The notes beneath the pieces were generated by a model. That model had not been told where the DNA came from and did not search any database. It saw only the letters and a list, made by a program, of their open reading frames with translations. From the NCBI GenBank assembly GCA_017416505.1, contig JAFQCI010000182.1, positions 1 through 42,477 on the forward strand: a stretch of 42,477 nt of DNA, in the 5' to 3' direction. This DNA is from Lachnospiraceae bacterium. Its GTDB lineage: Bacteria > Bacillota_A > Clostridia > Lachnospirales > Lachnospiraceae. Positions 22,999-31,196 of the stretch are shown here, in pieces. Position 1 is the stretch's first letter, and each line of letters starts with the position of its first letter. The position numbers were made by a program, and so were the translations under genes.

Positions 22999-23794
22999 AA
23001 TCAAACACCTCTACTTTTTCATTATTTTTCGTAAAAATGCTATTGGTAGTATAAACTCTTTCGATGGAATCATCCTTAAGAATTTCTCCTTCCAGAATGG
23101 TATTTTCACAATGGGAAATGTATAAATATATCTTTCCTGCTCCTAATTCTTTTAATGCCTTAGCACTGTGGTAAAAGGTTCCTCCCCTGCTGCAAATATC
23201 ATCTACAATTAAGATAGTACTTCCCTCTACCAGTTCCTTCTGACCGGATACCTCTAATCCACGAATCTCACCGGTTGCCCAATCCCTCTTTTTAATCCCA
23301 AAAGTATAAGGGCCGTCAAACATGGTGGAATACCTTTTCATTGCTCCTTCATCCGGATAGAACATTAAAATCTCCTCAGAATGTTTCTCTTTTAATTCCT
23401 TTAAAACTCTCTCTACATATGGTTTGGGTGATTGAATATCGATATGTTCAATCAAAGCTTCACTCACATAAGAATGAGGGTCCAATACTGTCACTTTGGA
23501 AAATCCAAGGGAATTAATCATCTGTGCAAAATATTTTAAGGTAAACACATCTTCCTCTTTTTTTACCCTGTCCTGTCTGGCATTCGGTATATATGGCAGC
23601 TTTAGGGCAATATCATCTACACCCTTTGACTGCAAATGCTTTGTAAGAAAACAAAGTGCCATAAATTCCTCGTTGTTCTCATATAACCATGTAATCGTTG
23701 CCTTCTTTGTTCCCTCCGGTACTAGCTCTTTCATTAATAACGTACCATCTGGAAAATGACTAAGATTTACCTGTTTTTCATTGTATTGAATCAT
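22991..23794 (-). CDS. PRPP-synthetase-like protein, short divergent form
   Basis: 267 residues against about 310-320 for housekeeping Prs. The PRPP loop LIVDDICSRGGT and the YIPNARQDRV segment (equivalent of YARQDR) are present. The stretch that in canonical enzymes reads DLHAxQIQGFF is replaced by DPHSYVSEAL, and the loop after ARQDR is VKKEEDVFTL. This is the subtype that often sits beside NadV, also in phages. Simplest role: supply PRPP to the nicotinamide transferase encoded next. GGGAGG lies before ATG 23794. Confidence 0.85.
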   Translation of the reverse strand: MIQYNEKQVNLSHFPDGTLLMKELVPEGTKKATITWLYENNEEFMALCFLTKHLQSKGVDDIALKLPYIPNARQDRVKKEEDVFTLKYFAQMINSLGFSKVTVLDPHSYVSEALIEHIDIQSPKPYVERVLKELKEKHSEEILMFYPDEGAMKRYSTMFDGPYTFGIKKRDWATGEIRGLEVSGQKELVEGSTILIVDDICSRGGTFYHSAKALKELGAGKIYLYISHCENTILEGEILKDDSIERVYTTNSIFTKNNEKVEVFDYE

Positions 23795-23821
23795 TTCCGT
23801 TGCCTCCCTATTATCAGTTTT

Positions 23822-24331
23822 CTATTCTTCTCCGGTTACCTTTACCTGACACATCTTCATGGTAGTTAAGGCTGCCCTATGACTTTCCGGTGTAACTCCG
23901 GCACAACAGCTTGCATCTACACTAACCTGAATTTCAGGATAAGTAGCCTTGATAATCAATGCGTTAGACACCACACAAATGTCAGTACAAAGTCCAACCA
24001 TTTCAACCTCTTCTAAATTATAATCCTTCCAATTCAGATAGCCAAAAGTCGGTTTATCAATATAGATAGCTCCCGGCACTTCCAATCCTTCTTGTATCCT
24101 CCAACCTTCCGTTCCCTCGATGCAGTGTTCTACAGGAAGATTCTTACCTTCATTGGTGGATAAATAATCACTTTGGTGTGTATCCCTTGTGAAAATAATT
24201 TCATCTCCATTTTCCTGATACTTTGCAATTTTCTTTTTCACATTCTCTACAATGGCTACTGCTTCTTTCGTTCCTAATGCTCCATCAATAAAATCTTTTT
24301 GCATATCTACTACAATTAAGGTCTTTTTCAT
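23822..24331 (-). CDS. pncA: Nicotinamidase-like cysteine hydrolase
   Basis: About 169 residues from ATG 24331 (AAGGAG upstream); the frame to 24415 overlaps the promoter. Isochorismatase-fold triad: Asp in VVDMQKDFIDGALG, Lys in IYIDKPTFGY, Cys in VGLCTDICVVSNAL. FTRDTHQSDYLSTNEGKNLP and the HCIEGTEGW motif, with its metal-binding His, are typical of PncA. It converts nicotinamide to nicotinate. First gene of the NAD operon; together with NadV it gives two routes for nicotinamide. Confidence 0.85.
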   Translation of the reverse strand: MKKTLIVVDMQKDFIDGALGTKEAVAIVENVKKKIAKYQENGDEIIFTRDTHQSDYLSTNEGKNLPVEHCIEGTEGWRIQEGLEVPGAIYIDKPTFGYLNWKDYNLEEVEMVGLCTDICVVSNALIIKATYPEIQVSVDASCCAGVTPESHRAALTTMKMCQVKVTGEE

Positions 24332-24386
24332 ATCGAATCTCTCCTTTTTACTTAGTAACATTTTGATAATATCTCTTGTTGATTCT

Positions 24387-24415
24387 ATAATAGTATCATA
24401 TCGATAATATGTCAA
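24387..24415 (-). promoter_or_regulatory. NAD operon promoter with inner dyad
   Basis: Consensus-like minus-strand promoter: TTGACA (24410-24415), 17-base spacer, TATTAT (24387-24392). The spacer contains the palindrome TATCGATA, within ATATTATCGATATGATAC, and a related GATATTATC lies downstream. A regulator bound there would block polymerase; the NrtR-like protein at the operon end is the obvious candidate. Confidence 0.8.
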
Positions 24416-24475
24416 GATATTTTTTTACTTTTACTTTGAATTTTTTCCTGATTTATGCCCATCTTATAAAATGCC

Positions 24476-24502
24476 AAAAACGTGACGAAATGTCACGTTT
24501 TC
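24476..24502. terminator. Hairpin terminator between diguanylate cyclase and NAD operon
   Basis: AAAACGTGAC (24477-24486), GAAAT loop, GTCACGTTTT (24492-24501): 10 perfect pairs with A/T flanks, usable on both strands. It ends minus-strand transcription of the cyclase before the NAD promoter. Confidence 0.8.
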
Positions 24503-24638
24503 TTGTTAATAATCTTTTTATTTTTCATTGCATCCTCCGTTAAACTTTCATAAAGCAAGTGAATCATCGATATACTTCATTTTCGTATACGGCATTTTCA
24601 TATTTACCACTCAGATTATATTTACAATTTTATTCACT

Positions 24639-25717
24639 CTACGAAACAACTCTGTTTCTTCCAGATTCTTTTCCTATATAAAGATTCTTATCCGCTTCTT
24701 TTATCAAGCTTTGTGTCGTTTCTCCTTTTTCATAAAACGAAAGACCAATCGTTACTGTAATTCTCATATCACAACCATTATATGGAATTGCTGTATCTTG
24801 AATTTGTTGCCGCAGCATATCAAATTCCTTAATCACATCCTCTTTGCTCTTTTGGTGCCTTTCATAAAAAACCAAAAACTCCTCGCCACCCCATCTGCTT
24901 ACATGAAAGCCTTCGTTTTCTTCATGCTTATCCCGAAGAATTTTTGCTAACATCACCAAAATCTCATCACCTGCATCATGCCATATGTATCATTAATCTT
25001 CTTAAAAAAGTCAATGTCCAACATTGCAATCACAGTTTGATACTGTTGTGTTTCATATTCCTCCAACACAGATTCTAACATCTGCTGCATCTTTCTACGG
25101 TTAGAAATTCCTGTCAAAGGGTCAACGCTTGCCATTTCCATTAAGGAGTTTTCAAGCCGATGCACCGTACTTGAATAAATACATAAATACATAATCAGAA
25201 AGGCAAATCCAATCAGAGAATTAAAGATATAAAAACATTTCATCAAAATTCCGTTATCTATTTTGTATACAAATGGATGCTCATATGTCCAAAGCCTCAA
25301 CACCACATACAAAAGCACATTCAACCCTATTATCATCATAGTGCCACGGGTAATCTTTCTTTCTCGGTTCATATAAAAATTCGTAAAAATGAGGGATGCC
25401 ACAAACCCTATACAATATTGTTGAAAACCGTAATCCCATCCTAAATACACGACTGCAAGTACCATAAATATGAAAATTCCTAAAAATACCGTAACAATAT
25501 AAGTCCATTTCTTTTTTCTTTCTAACATTACACAAGCAAAAATGAACAATAGGGTATGAATACAGTTATAGTAAAACAACACCTTTGCATCATATACCCA
25601 AAATAATATTCCGTACCCTATATGACATAGAAACAATAGCAAATTAACTAATTTCGTTCCCATTGCAACATATCTCTTTACATTCTGTGGCATAGTGCCA
25701 GAAGTTATATTCATACA
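24639..25717 (-). pseudogene. Membrane diguanylate cyclase (GGDEF), frameshifted
   Basis: An N-terminal membrane part with about six helices (NLLLFLCHIGYGILFWVY onward) leads to the GGDEF domain start DPLTGISNRRKMQ and LDIDFFKKINDTYG. There the frame ends after MMQVMRFW. A second frame goes on with LVMLAKILRDKHEENE, SRWGGEEFLVFY (active-site GGEEF) and ADKNLYIGKESGRN to 24639. Inserting one C near 24980 (GGCATG to GGCCATG) restores DTYGHDAGDEILVM, the family standard. So c-di-GMP synthesis is lost unless this is a sequencing error. The start ATG 25717 follows AAGGGG; the ATG at 25735 has no site. Confidence 0.87.
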
Positions 25718-25760
25718 ACCACCCCTTCTTTTCATTTTACTATATTCTGCTTAGCCTGCT

Positions 25761-27146
25761 CTATCCTAAATTCATCACTTTTATTAATAACAACCACGCC
25801 AATCCATAATATGAAATAACCGCAACCAAATCATTTATGGTAGTAATAAGTGGACCGGAAGCTACTGCCGGGTCAATCTTAATCTTATGGAAAAAGATTG
25901 GAACCATGGTTCCTACCAAGCTGGAAATCAGCATTGCTATCAACAACGAAACTCCGACACATCCGGATATTGCAAAGGAAAATGTCAATTCATACTTTTT
26001 AAATATCCAGATATAGAATCCCACAAATACAACTGCTACGATTCCCAACAACAATCCGTTGCATAAACCTACCCGCATTTCTTTGAATACAAGCTGTAGC
26101 TTTTGCGATGTTTTCAAATTATCGTCCATAAGCACACGAATCGTTACCGCAAGGGACTGCGTACCAACATTTCCTGCCATTCCTAAAATCAAAGACTGAA
26201 AGCAGGCAAGCACTGCAATTTGTGCGACTACAGCTTCAAACATTCCTACAACCGCAGATACACCGATTCCTAGCCCCAAAAGTATCACCAGCCAAGGCAG
26301 CCTTTTTTTCATACTATCCAATAATTTTTCATTTAAATCTTCTTCTGCCGTCAAACCTGCAAGCTTTGCATAATCCTCACCCATTTCATCATCCACAACT
26401 TCAATGATGTCTTGAGCAGTAATAACACCTAAAATTCTATTTTTATCGTCCAATACCGGGATAGAATCTTCTGCATATCCTTTGATTTTCTCCAAACAAT
26501 CGGATACTTTTTCATAGTCATATACATAAGGATAAGCATGACTGATTAAATCTTCCAAATCCACATACTCTCTAGCAACAATCAAATCCTTTAAATCCAT
26601 TGCTCCATACAAAGAATCATCTTCATTACATACATACACTGTGTATATATTGTCATTCTCCTCTGCCTGTGAAATCAGCTCCTTCATGGCATTTTTTACC
26701 GTAAGACCTTTTTTGATTGCAATAAAATTGGTGGTCATTTTGCTACCAATCTCTTCATCATCATAGGATTGAATCAGTTTAATATCACGACTACTTTCAT
26801 CATCCAGCAAATCAACCAATTTATCACTAATCTCTTCCTTCATGCTCTCAAGAATGTCAACCGCATCATCAGAATCCATGTTTTCAATGATTTCCGCTGC
26901 TGTTTCCAACTCCATTTCCTCAAAAAAAGGAGTTGCATCTTCTAAATAAGCAAAGATTTCAGATGCCCTCTCTGTTCCCCAGGCACCATACAAAACAATT
27001 CGTTCTTCTTTTGATAAATATTCCAATGCTTCTGCAATGTCATTTTCATGGTATTGTTCCAACATTTCAAGAACAATCTCAATATCTTTCGTTTCATGAA
27101 TCAATGTTACAATTTCATCTACATAATTATTCTGCTTTACTTTCAT
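25761..27146 (-). CDS. mgtE: Magnesium transporter MgtE
   Basis: 461 residues, normal length. N-domain of superhelical repeats (residues 1-130: DIAEALEYLSKEER, DAVDILESM), CBS pair (about 135-255: YTVYVCNEDDSLYGAMDLKD; DSIPVLDDKNRILGVITAQD), the connecting plug helix and a five-helix membrane domain with the pore segment NVGTQSLAVTIRVLM and the end ITTINDLVAVISYYGLAWLL. A Mg2+-gated channel; the acidic N and CBS domains sense cytosolic Mg2+. No M-box riboswitch is visible in the 80-base leader. Confidence 0.96.
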   Translation of the reverse strand: MKVKQNNYVDEIVTLIHETKDIEIVLEMLEQYHENDIAEALEYLSKEERIVLYGAWGTERASEIFAYLEDATPFFEEMELETAAEIIENMDSDDAVDILESMKEEISDKLVDLLDDESSRDIKLIQSYDDEEIGSKMTTNFIAIKKGLTVKNAMKELISQAEENDNIYTVYVCNEDDSLYGAMDLKDLIVAREYVDLEDLISHAYPYVYDYEKVSDCLEKIKGYAEDSIPVLDDKNRILGVITAQDIIEVVDDEMGEDYAKLAGLTAEEDLNEKLLDSMKKRLPWLVILLGLGIGVSAVVGMFEAVVAQIAVLACFQSLILGMAGNVGTQSLAVTIRVLMDDNLKTSQKLQLVFKEMRVGLCNGLLLGIVAVVFVGFYIWIFKKYELTFSFAISGCVGVSLLIAMLISSLVGTMVPIFFHKIKIDPAVASGPLITTINDLVAVISYYGLAWLLLIKVMNLG

Positions 27147-27233
27147 AAACCAAGTCCTTTCTCTATCATTACTTCCGGACTTTAAAAATTCCGCTTCAAA
27201 TTCTAATAAATTTATCCTATATCTCTTATTCTT

Positions 27234-27261
27234 ATTATAACAAAATCCTCACATATTACAA
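27234..27261 (-). promoter_or_regulatory. mgtE promoter with overlapping dyad
   Basis: TTGTAA (27256-27261), 16-base spacer, TATAAT (27234-27239) on the minus strand. The inverted repeat TCACAT-ATTACA-ATGTGA (27249-27266) covers the -35 region and could be an operator. The rest of the 27147-27411 gap holds only the terminator at 27304-27334. Confidence 0.6.
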
Positions 27262-27303
27262 TGTGAAACTTTTTATTTACAACCATTCGAAAAAATTTCA
27301 ATG

Positions 27304-27334
27304 CAAAAAACTGCAGGTATTTTCTCCTGCAGTC
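27304..27334 (-). terminator. Terminator of the DUF3592 gene
   Basis: Minus-strand ACTGCAGG / CCTGCAGT arms (27326-27333 with 27310-27317), 8-base loop, followed by TTTTTT. Confidence 0.8.
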
Positions 27335-27411
27335 CTTTCTCTTCTTTCCTTTTTGATACACTCCAATGCAATCATAACTTTGTCATGTCTTAATTCATTG
27401 CAACTATCTTG

Positions 27412-27870
27412 TTATATTCCAATTACCATAAAAACTATACCCATAAACAAGAATAAAACTCCTAAACCTGAAAAAACTATTCCTATAAAAGTCATTGCTC
27501 CCATTTTTCCAAGACAAGACTGTTCTGGTTTTTCCGGATTATAATAAACTACCACCGGCTTTTTCATCATACTATAAACATAACTACCATTATACGCAAC
27601 ATTACTTGCTCTGCGATATTCTCGCCCATTCACATAATAAGAATAAATTGGACTGCGGCTTTTTGTTCTGCCTGTTCCATTCTGTACACCAAAAGTAGCT
27701 TTTCCACTGTATCCCTTATTATAAGCAAACGCATTCATACACATATCGATGACACGCCCCTCTGTCTGCGCTGTGCATTTCCACGTCAGTTTTCTAAGAA
27801 CAAAAAGTAAAATTCCTATTCCTAATAAAACTATTCCACATATTATTGATATACTTCCTCCTATGGACAT
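27412..27870 (-). CDS. DUF3592-type membrane protein
   Basis: 152 residues. Membrane helix at residues 5-25 (GSISIICGIVLLGIGILLFV), a central beta-rich domain (GRVIDMCMN, PIYSYYVNGREYRRASN, VVVYYNPEKPEQSCL) and a C-terminal helix (FIGIVFSGLGVLFLFMGIVF). Helix-domain-helix with the YNPxNPxxS/C strand is the DUF3592 pattern. Role unknown. AAGGAG before ATG 27870. Confidence 0.82.
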   Translation of the reverse strand: MSIGGSISIICGIVLLGIGILLFVLRKLTWKCTAQTEGRVIDMCMNAFAYNKGYSGKATFGVQNGTGRTKSRSPIYSYYVNGREYRRASNVAYNGSYVYSMMKKPVVVYYNPEKPEQSCLGKMGAMTFIGIVFSGLGVLFLFMGIVFMVIGI

Positions 27871-27995
27871 TTTTTCTCTCCTTTTTCTAGTAAATTGAAA
27901 TATGTTAGCTATCCGATTCCTACAAAGGAATCTACTTAAGCTGTCATTTATTTCATATCAAATTTCTATTTTTTACCAGCAATTTAACATTTTAT

Positions 27996-28250
27996 TTAAG
28001 TTGGTATATCCACCGAATCCCAATCTGCATCCCCAAAACAAATCAACCAATTCAGTGTTTTATGCCTTGCCTGAACAACACCTGGTTCCATACCACCCGG
28101 ACTCGCATAAATTTCCACTTTCTGCACATTATTTTCAAGGCATAATTGATTACTGCCATCCCTCCTCTCAATACCAAAACAATCACAAAAAGTTTTCATA
28201 ATCAAATCTAAATTTTCTTCTCTACTAAATACATAAACCTCTGCTTTCAT
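27996..28250 (-). CDS. Small hypothetical protein
   Basis: 84 residues from ATG 28250 with AAGGAG 8 bases upstream; a GTG at 28259 is in frame but too close to that site. Soluble, mixed alpha/beta: MKAEVYVFSREENLDLIMKT, with an internal PGGMEPGVVQARHKTLNWLI. Not recognised. It stands 48 bases after the AlkD-like gene and may be transcribed with it. Confidence 0.6.
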   Translation of the reverse strand: MKAEVYVFSREENLDLIMKTFCDCFGIERRDGSNQLCLENNVQKVEIYASPGGMEPGVVQARHKTLNWLICFGDADWDSVDIPT

Positions 28251-28298
28251 TTCATACACTCCTTTTTAAACTTGTTAGATAATAAAACAATTTATATG

Positions 28299-28934
28299 CT
28301 ATTTATAGTTTTTACGAATTTCCTTAAACCGTTCTTTCCATTCATTGCTGACTCTAAATGAATCACATATCTTTTGAATTGCTTTTCCGGCAATATTATA
28401 TTTCAATGGGCAACCTTTAAGATAAACCAATGTTTTTTCGGGTTCATAAATTCCAAGATAAGAAATCAACCACGCCTCTGCCATTTGAACATAATATTCA
28501 TCATCATCCTTAAATAAAGGAAATATTTTTTCTGCTGCCCCCTTTTCTTTCACAAGGCTAGGCATAAACAATACATATCCCCATCTTCTGGCAAACGGCA
28601 ACTCATTCTGTACATAAACTTTCGCCTTTTCATAGCCAAAATCAAAATTAAGTTCCTTGTCCACAAACTGGGAAAGTTGGTCAACGTGCCACCAATCCTG
28701 CAATTTTTCAAAATTTTCTTCTATAAAGGCAAACTTTGCTTCCAGACTTTTTTGTCCTGCAAGTGATACCTGAAAATACGTTCTGTGGTATTCCTGTCTT
28801 AGCAAAACAATATCTTTAAGAAAAGATACATCTTCCTGCCTTTTTATTAATTCACGATTGAATCTATCCACATCTTTCGTTTTATAATTACTTCCAAGCT
28901 TCGAAAATTCTGCTTCAAATTCTGATAAATTCAT
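28299..28934 (-). CDS. AlkD-like DNA alkylation repair protein
   Basis: 211 residues of helical HEAT-type repeats. LQDWWHVDQLSQFVDKELN carries the Trp-Asp pair corresponding to the catalytic region of AlkD glycosylases (Asp near residue 100), and NELPFARRWGYVLFMPSLVK is the next conserved repeat. The family removes N3/N7-alkylated purines. It is slightly shorter than the typical 230 residues. GGGAGG precedes ATG 28934. Confidence 0.82.
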   Translation of the reverse strand: MNLSEFEAEFSKLGSNYKTKDVDRFNRELIKRQEDVSFLKDIVLLRQEYHRTYFQVSLAGQKSLEAKFAFIEENFEKLQDWWHVDQLSQFVDKELNFDFGYEKAKVYVQNELPFARRWGYVLFMPSLVKEKGAAEKIFPLFKDDDEYYVQMAEAWLISYLGIYEPEKTLVYLKGCPLKYNIAGKAIQKICDSFRVSNEWKERFKEIRKNYK

Positions 28935-29113
28935 TAAAGTTCCTCCCTTTCACGAGCCCCACTTACACTACTTTAATCTTAATTACTATGGTTCTTTTTA
29001 TCATTTTAATTTAGATTATTTATAATGTAATTAGTTTCTATTCCTCCTGCCATCTGCTTCCTATCAACCATCTTGTTTACTCATATATTTAATTTTTATT
29101 TATTTAAAAAAAT

Positions 29114-29731
29114 TTATTTTGTAAAATCGATTCGCACAAATTTCTTGCCATTCGGCAATAATTTCTCACTGATTTCTTTCATCTTATAATCGATTTTCTG
29201 CATACAATCTATTAAATTATCCTTTTCCATTTGATGATGAACTTTATCCAAACAATCAAATGTATGTATATACGGAGAATCAGAAACAAAAGAATCACTT
29301 AAGTTTACTTGTATAACACAGGATATATATTGTGGTTTTACTAATTTAACCACTCTTTGAAAACATTCATAACCAATATATTCAATCAACAAATTTGCAA
29401 CAAGTAATTTCGCACATGGTAATTGCAAGTTATCACTTAACAAATCGACACAAACCGGCTCAAACAAATCCACTAATTCTTTGTATCTTTTTTTGCATTC
29501 TACAAGAAAATTCCAATTAACATCAACACCATATACCCTCTTAATTTTTTCTTTATTGATATGCTCCAATCCATTACCACCAGCTATACCTAAAACCATT
29601 ATGGTATCTGTGTCATAAGTGCTAAACTGCTCCTTCATCATTTCATTTAATGTTTGAAGCTGAAATACATTCTCTAAACTCATATGATTTTCATAATCAC
29701 TCAAATTTATATTTTCCCACGGATTGCTCAT
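29114..29731 (-). CDS. SAM-dependent methyltransferase
   Basis: About 205 residues from ATG 29731 (GAGGTG upstream). Class I methyltransferase core: motif I MVLGIAGGNGLEHI near residue 50, acidic strand-2 end YGVDVN, motif IV-like LLVANLLIEYIGYECF. It has no target-recognition domain, so a small-molecule or protein substrate is more likely than DNA. N-terminus MSNPWENINLSDYENHMSLE recurs in clostridial methyltransferases. Substrate unknown. Confidence 0.85.
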   Translation of the reverse strand: MSNPWENINLSDYENHMSLENVFQLQTLNEMMKEQFSTYDTDTIMVLGIAGGNGLEHINKEKIKRVYGVDVNWNFLVECKKRYKELVDLFEPVCVDLLSDNLQLPCAKLLVANLLIEYIGYECFQRVVKLVKPQYISCVIQVNLSDSFVSDSPYIHTFDCLDKVHHQMEKDNLIDCMQKIDYKMKEISEKLLPNGKKFVRIDFTK

Positions 29732-29827
29732 ATAAAACACCTCACCAAATTATAAATTATCATTTCAAAAACTAAATCTTAAACAATAGTAATAGGTAAC
29801 TAAACATTGTATTTGAATTATCAATAA

Positions 29828-30202
29828 TCAATATGCATCTTCTTCTAAAATCTGTTTTTGCACTTTTTTACTAAAACTATGTAATACTGTATCGTAAGCA
29901 TGGTCTATCATATTTAATAGTTCCTCATCCGGAAAATCCTCTAAGTAAATAGTGTTCCAATAAGGTTGCTGCACTGGAGGACAATGATAGCCCCTAACCA
30001 CTTTTTCAGGGTATACCATTCGATAAAATTGTCCGGCATCCGCAGTACACTTTAAAGTTATTTTTAAATCATCCGGTTTCGGATAAATCTGTGCAAATAT
30101 TTTCTTATTCAGTTTATAACAGATTGGAATATCCCCAAATGGATAGTCTTCATATGCTTTATGTTTACTTAAACAATATTCTTTGATTTCATCCAATTTC
30201 AT
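29828..30202 (-). CDS. MmcQ/YjbR family protein
   Basis: 124 residues. EDYPFGDIPICYKLNKKIFA and LKCTADAGQFYRMVYPEKVV, then GYHCPPVQQPYWNTIYLED, are the hallmark blocks of the MmcQ/YjbR fold (CyaY-like, putative DNA-binding). GGGAGGGG precedes ATG 30202. Members often lie near DNA-repair genes, as here. Biochemical role unsettled. Confidence 0.88.
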   Translation of the reverse strand: MKLDEIKEYCLSKHKAYEDYPFGDIPICYKLNKKIFAQIYPKPDDLKITLKCTADAGQFYRMVYPEKVVRGYHCPPVQQPYWNTIYLEDFPDEELLNMIDHAYDTVLHSFSKKVQKQILEEDAY

Positions 30203-30284
30203 AAACTCCCCTCCCTCAAAAAACCTTTTATACCACTCTTACAATTTTTGCTTTATCGGTATTTCTAAACACCAAATGAACTCC

Positions 30285-30503
30285 TCAATTTTGTCTGCTT
30301 GACATCTTTTTTAGATAAGAATTTTTCAGTTCATTTTCTTCTTCTAATTTCTTATTTCTCTCTTTAAGATACTGCATATATTCTCTACACAACTTAACTC
30401 CACCACGAACTGCAATATCTTCATGCTGTTCCATTTCATCTAACCATTGTAATAATGATTTTTCACGAATATCATTATATGTATTATCTTCTTTCGTAAA
30501 CAT
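30285..30503 (-). CDS. Small coiled-coil hypothetical protein
   Basis: 72 residues from ATG 30503 (AAGGG 9 bases upstream; ATG 30512 sits too close to the same site). An acidic first half (NDIREKSLLQWLDEMEQHED) and a lysine/glutamate-rich coiled coil (QYLKERNKKLEEENELKNSY) at the end. Not recognised. Confidence 0.55.
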   Translation of the reverse strand: MFTKEDNTYNDIREKSLLQWLDEMEQHEDIAVRGGVKLCREYMQYLKERNKKLEEENELKNSYLKKMSSRQN

Positions 30504-30547
30504 ACTTACCATCCCTTCATTAAACTTTTATTTAAACTGTATTGTAA

Positions 30548-31036
30548 TCAAATTTGTCTGCCAATTTTAAAATTTCTCTCCAAATCCAACAGATACTTTT
30601 TCACTTCTATCCCACAGGCAAATCCATCAATATTTCCATTTTTATGAATCACCCTATGACAAGGAACAATGATGATAATAGGGTTTTTATTGTTAGCTTG
30701 TCCCACAGCACGAACCCCCTTGGGATTTCCAATATTAACAGCAATATCCTGATAACTTCTTGTTTCACCATAAGGTATTTTTTGCAATTCCTTCCATACT
30801 TGTTGTTGAAATGCTGTTCCCTTGCTACCAACAGGCAAATCAAACTTTTTTCTTTTCCCCGCAAAATATTCATTTATCTGTTTATATGCTTCATATAACA
30901 AGTCAGAATGCCACTCATAATTTTGTGATAATACAATATCTTTTGCATCCTGTAGCAAACAAAGCTCCGTAAGACTTCCGTTTTCTTCGCAGATTTTCAG
31001 ATAACCAATCGGACTTTTAAAAACATAATCATTCAT
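30548..31036 (-). CDS. ogt: Methylated-DNA--protein-cysteine methyltransferase
   Basis: 162 residues. Removes the methyl group from O6-methylguanine onto its own Cys, in IIVPCHRVIHKNG (active Cys near residue 125). The helix-turn-helix region with Arg finger reads YGETRSYQDIAVNIGNPKGV followed by RAVGQANNKNP, as expected. The N-terminal ribonuclease-H-like domain is short but present. Single-step suicide repair enzyme. Confidence 0.95.
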   Translation of the reverse strand: MNDYVFKSPIGYLKICEENGSLTELCLLQDAKDIVLSQNYEWHSDLLYEAYKQINEYFAGKRKKFDLPVGSKGTAFQQQVWKELQKIPYGETRSYQDIAVNIGNPKGVRAVGQANNKNPIIIIVPCHRVIHKNGNIDGFACGIEVKKYLLDLERNFKIGRQI

Positions 31037-31196
31037 TCTATTCTATTCTTTTCCCTCTCCAAAAAACATTTTTTACTGTCATCATCAAGACTTCTTTTAT
31101 AGTTATTATCGCACCTGATATATTAAAGAAAATAAGTATCCCTACTGCCCTAAGAGGCTCAAAATCTCTTGTTTGTTTACAATTTTATCTCTATGC

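Noticed and set aside
24528..24950. 140-codon plus-strand frame
   Set aside because: Lies opposite the GGEEF half of the diguanylate cyclase; Phe/Ile/Ser-rich composition typical of antisense frames in AT-rich DNA.
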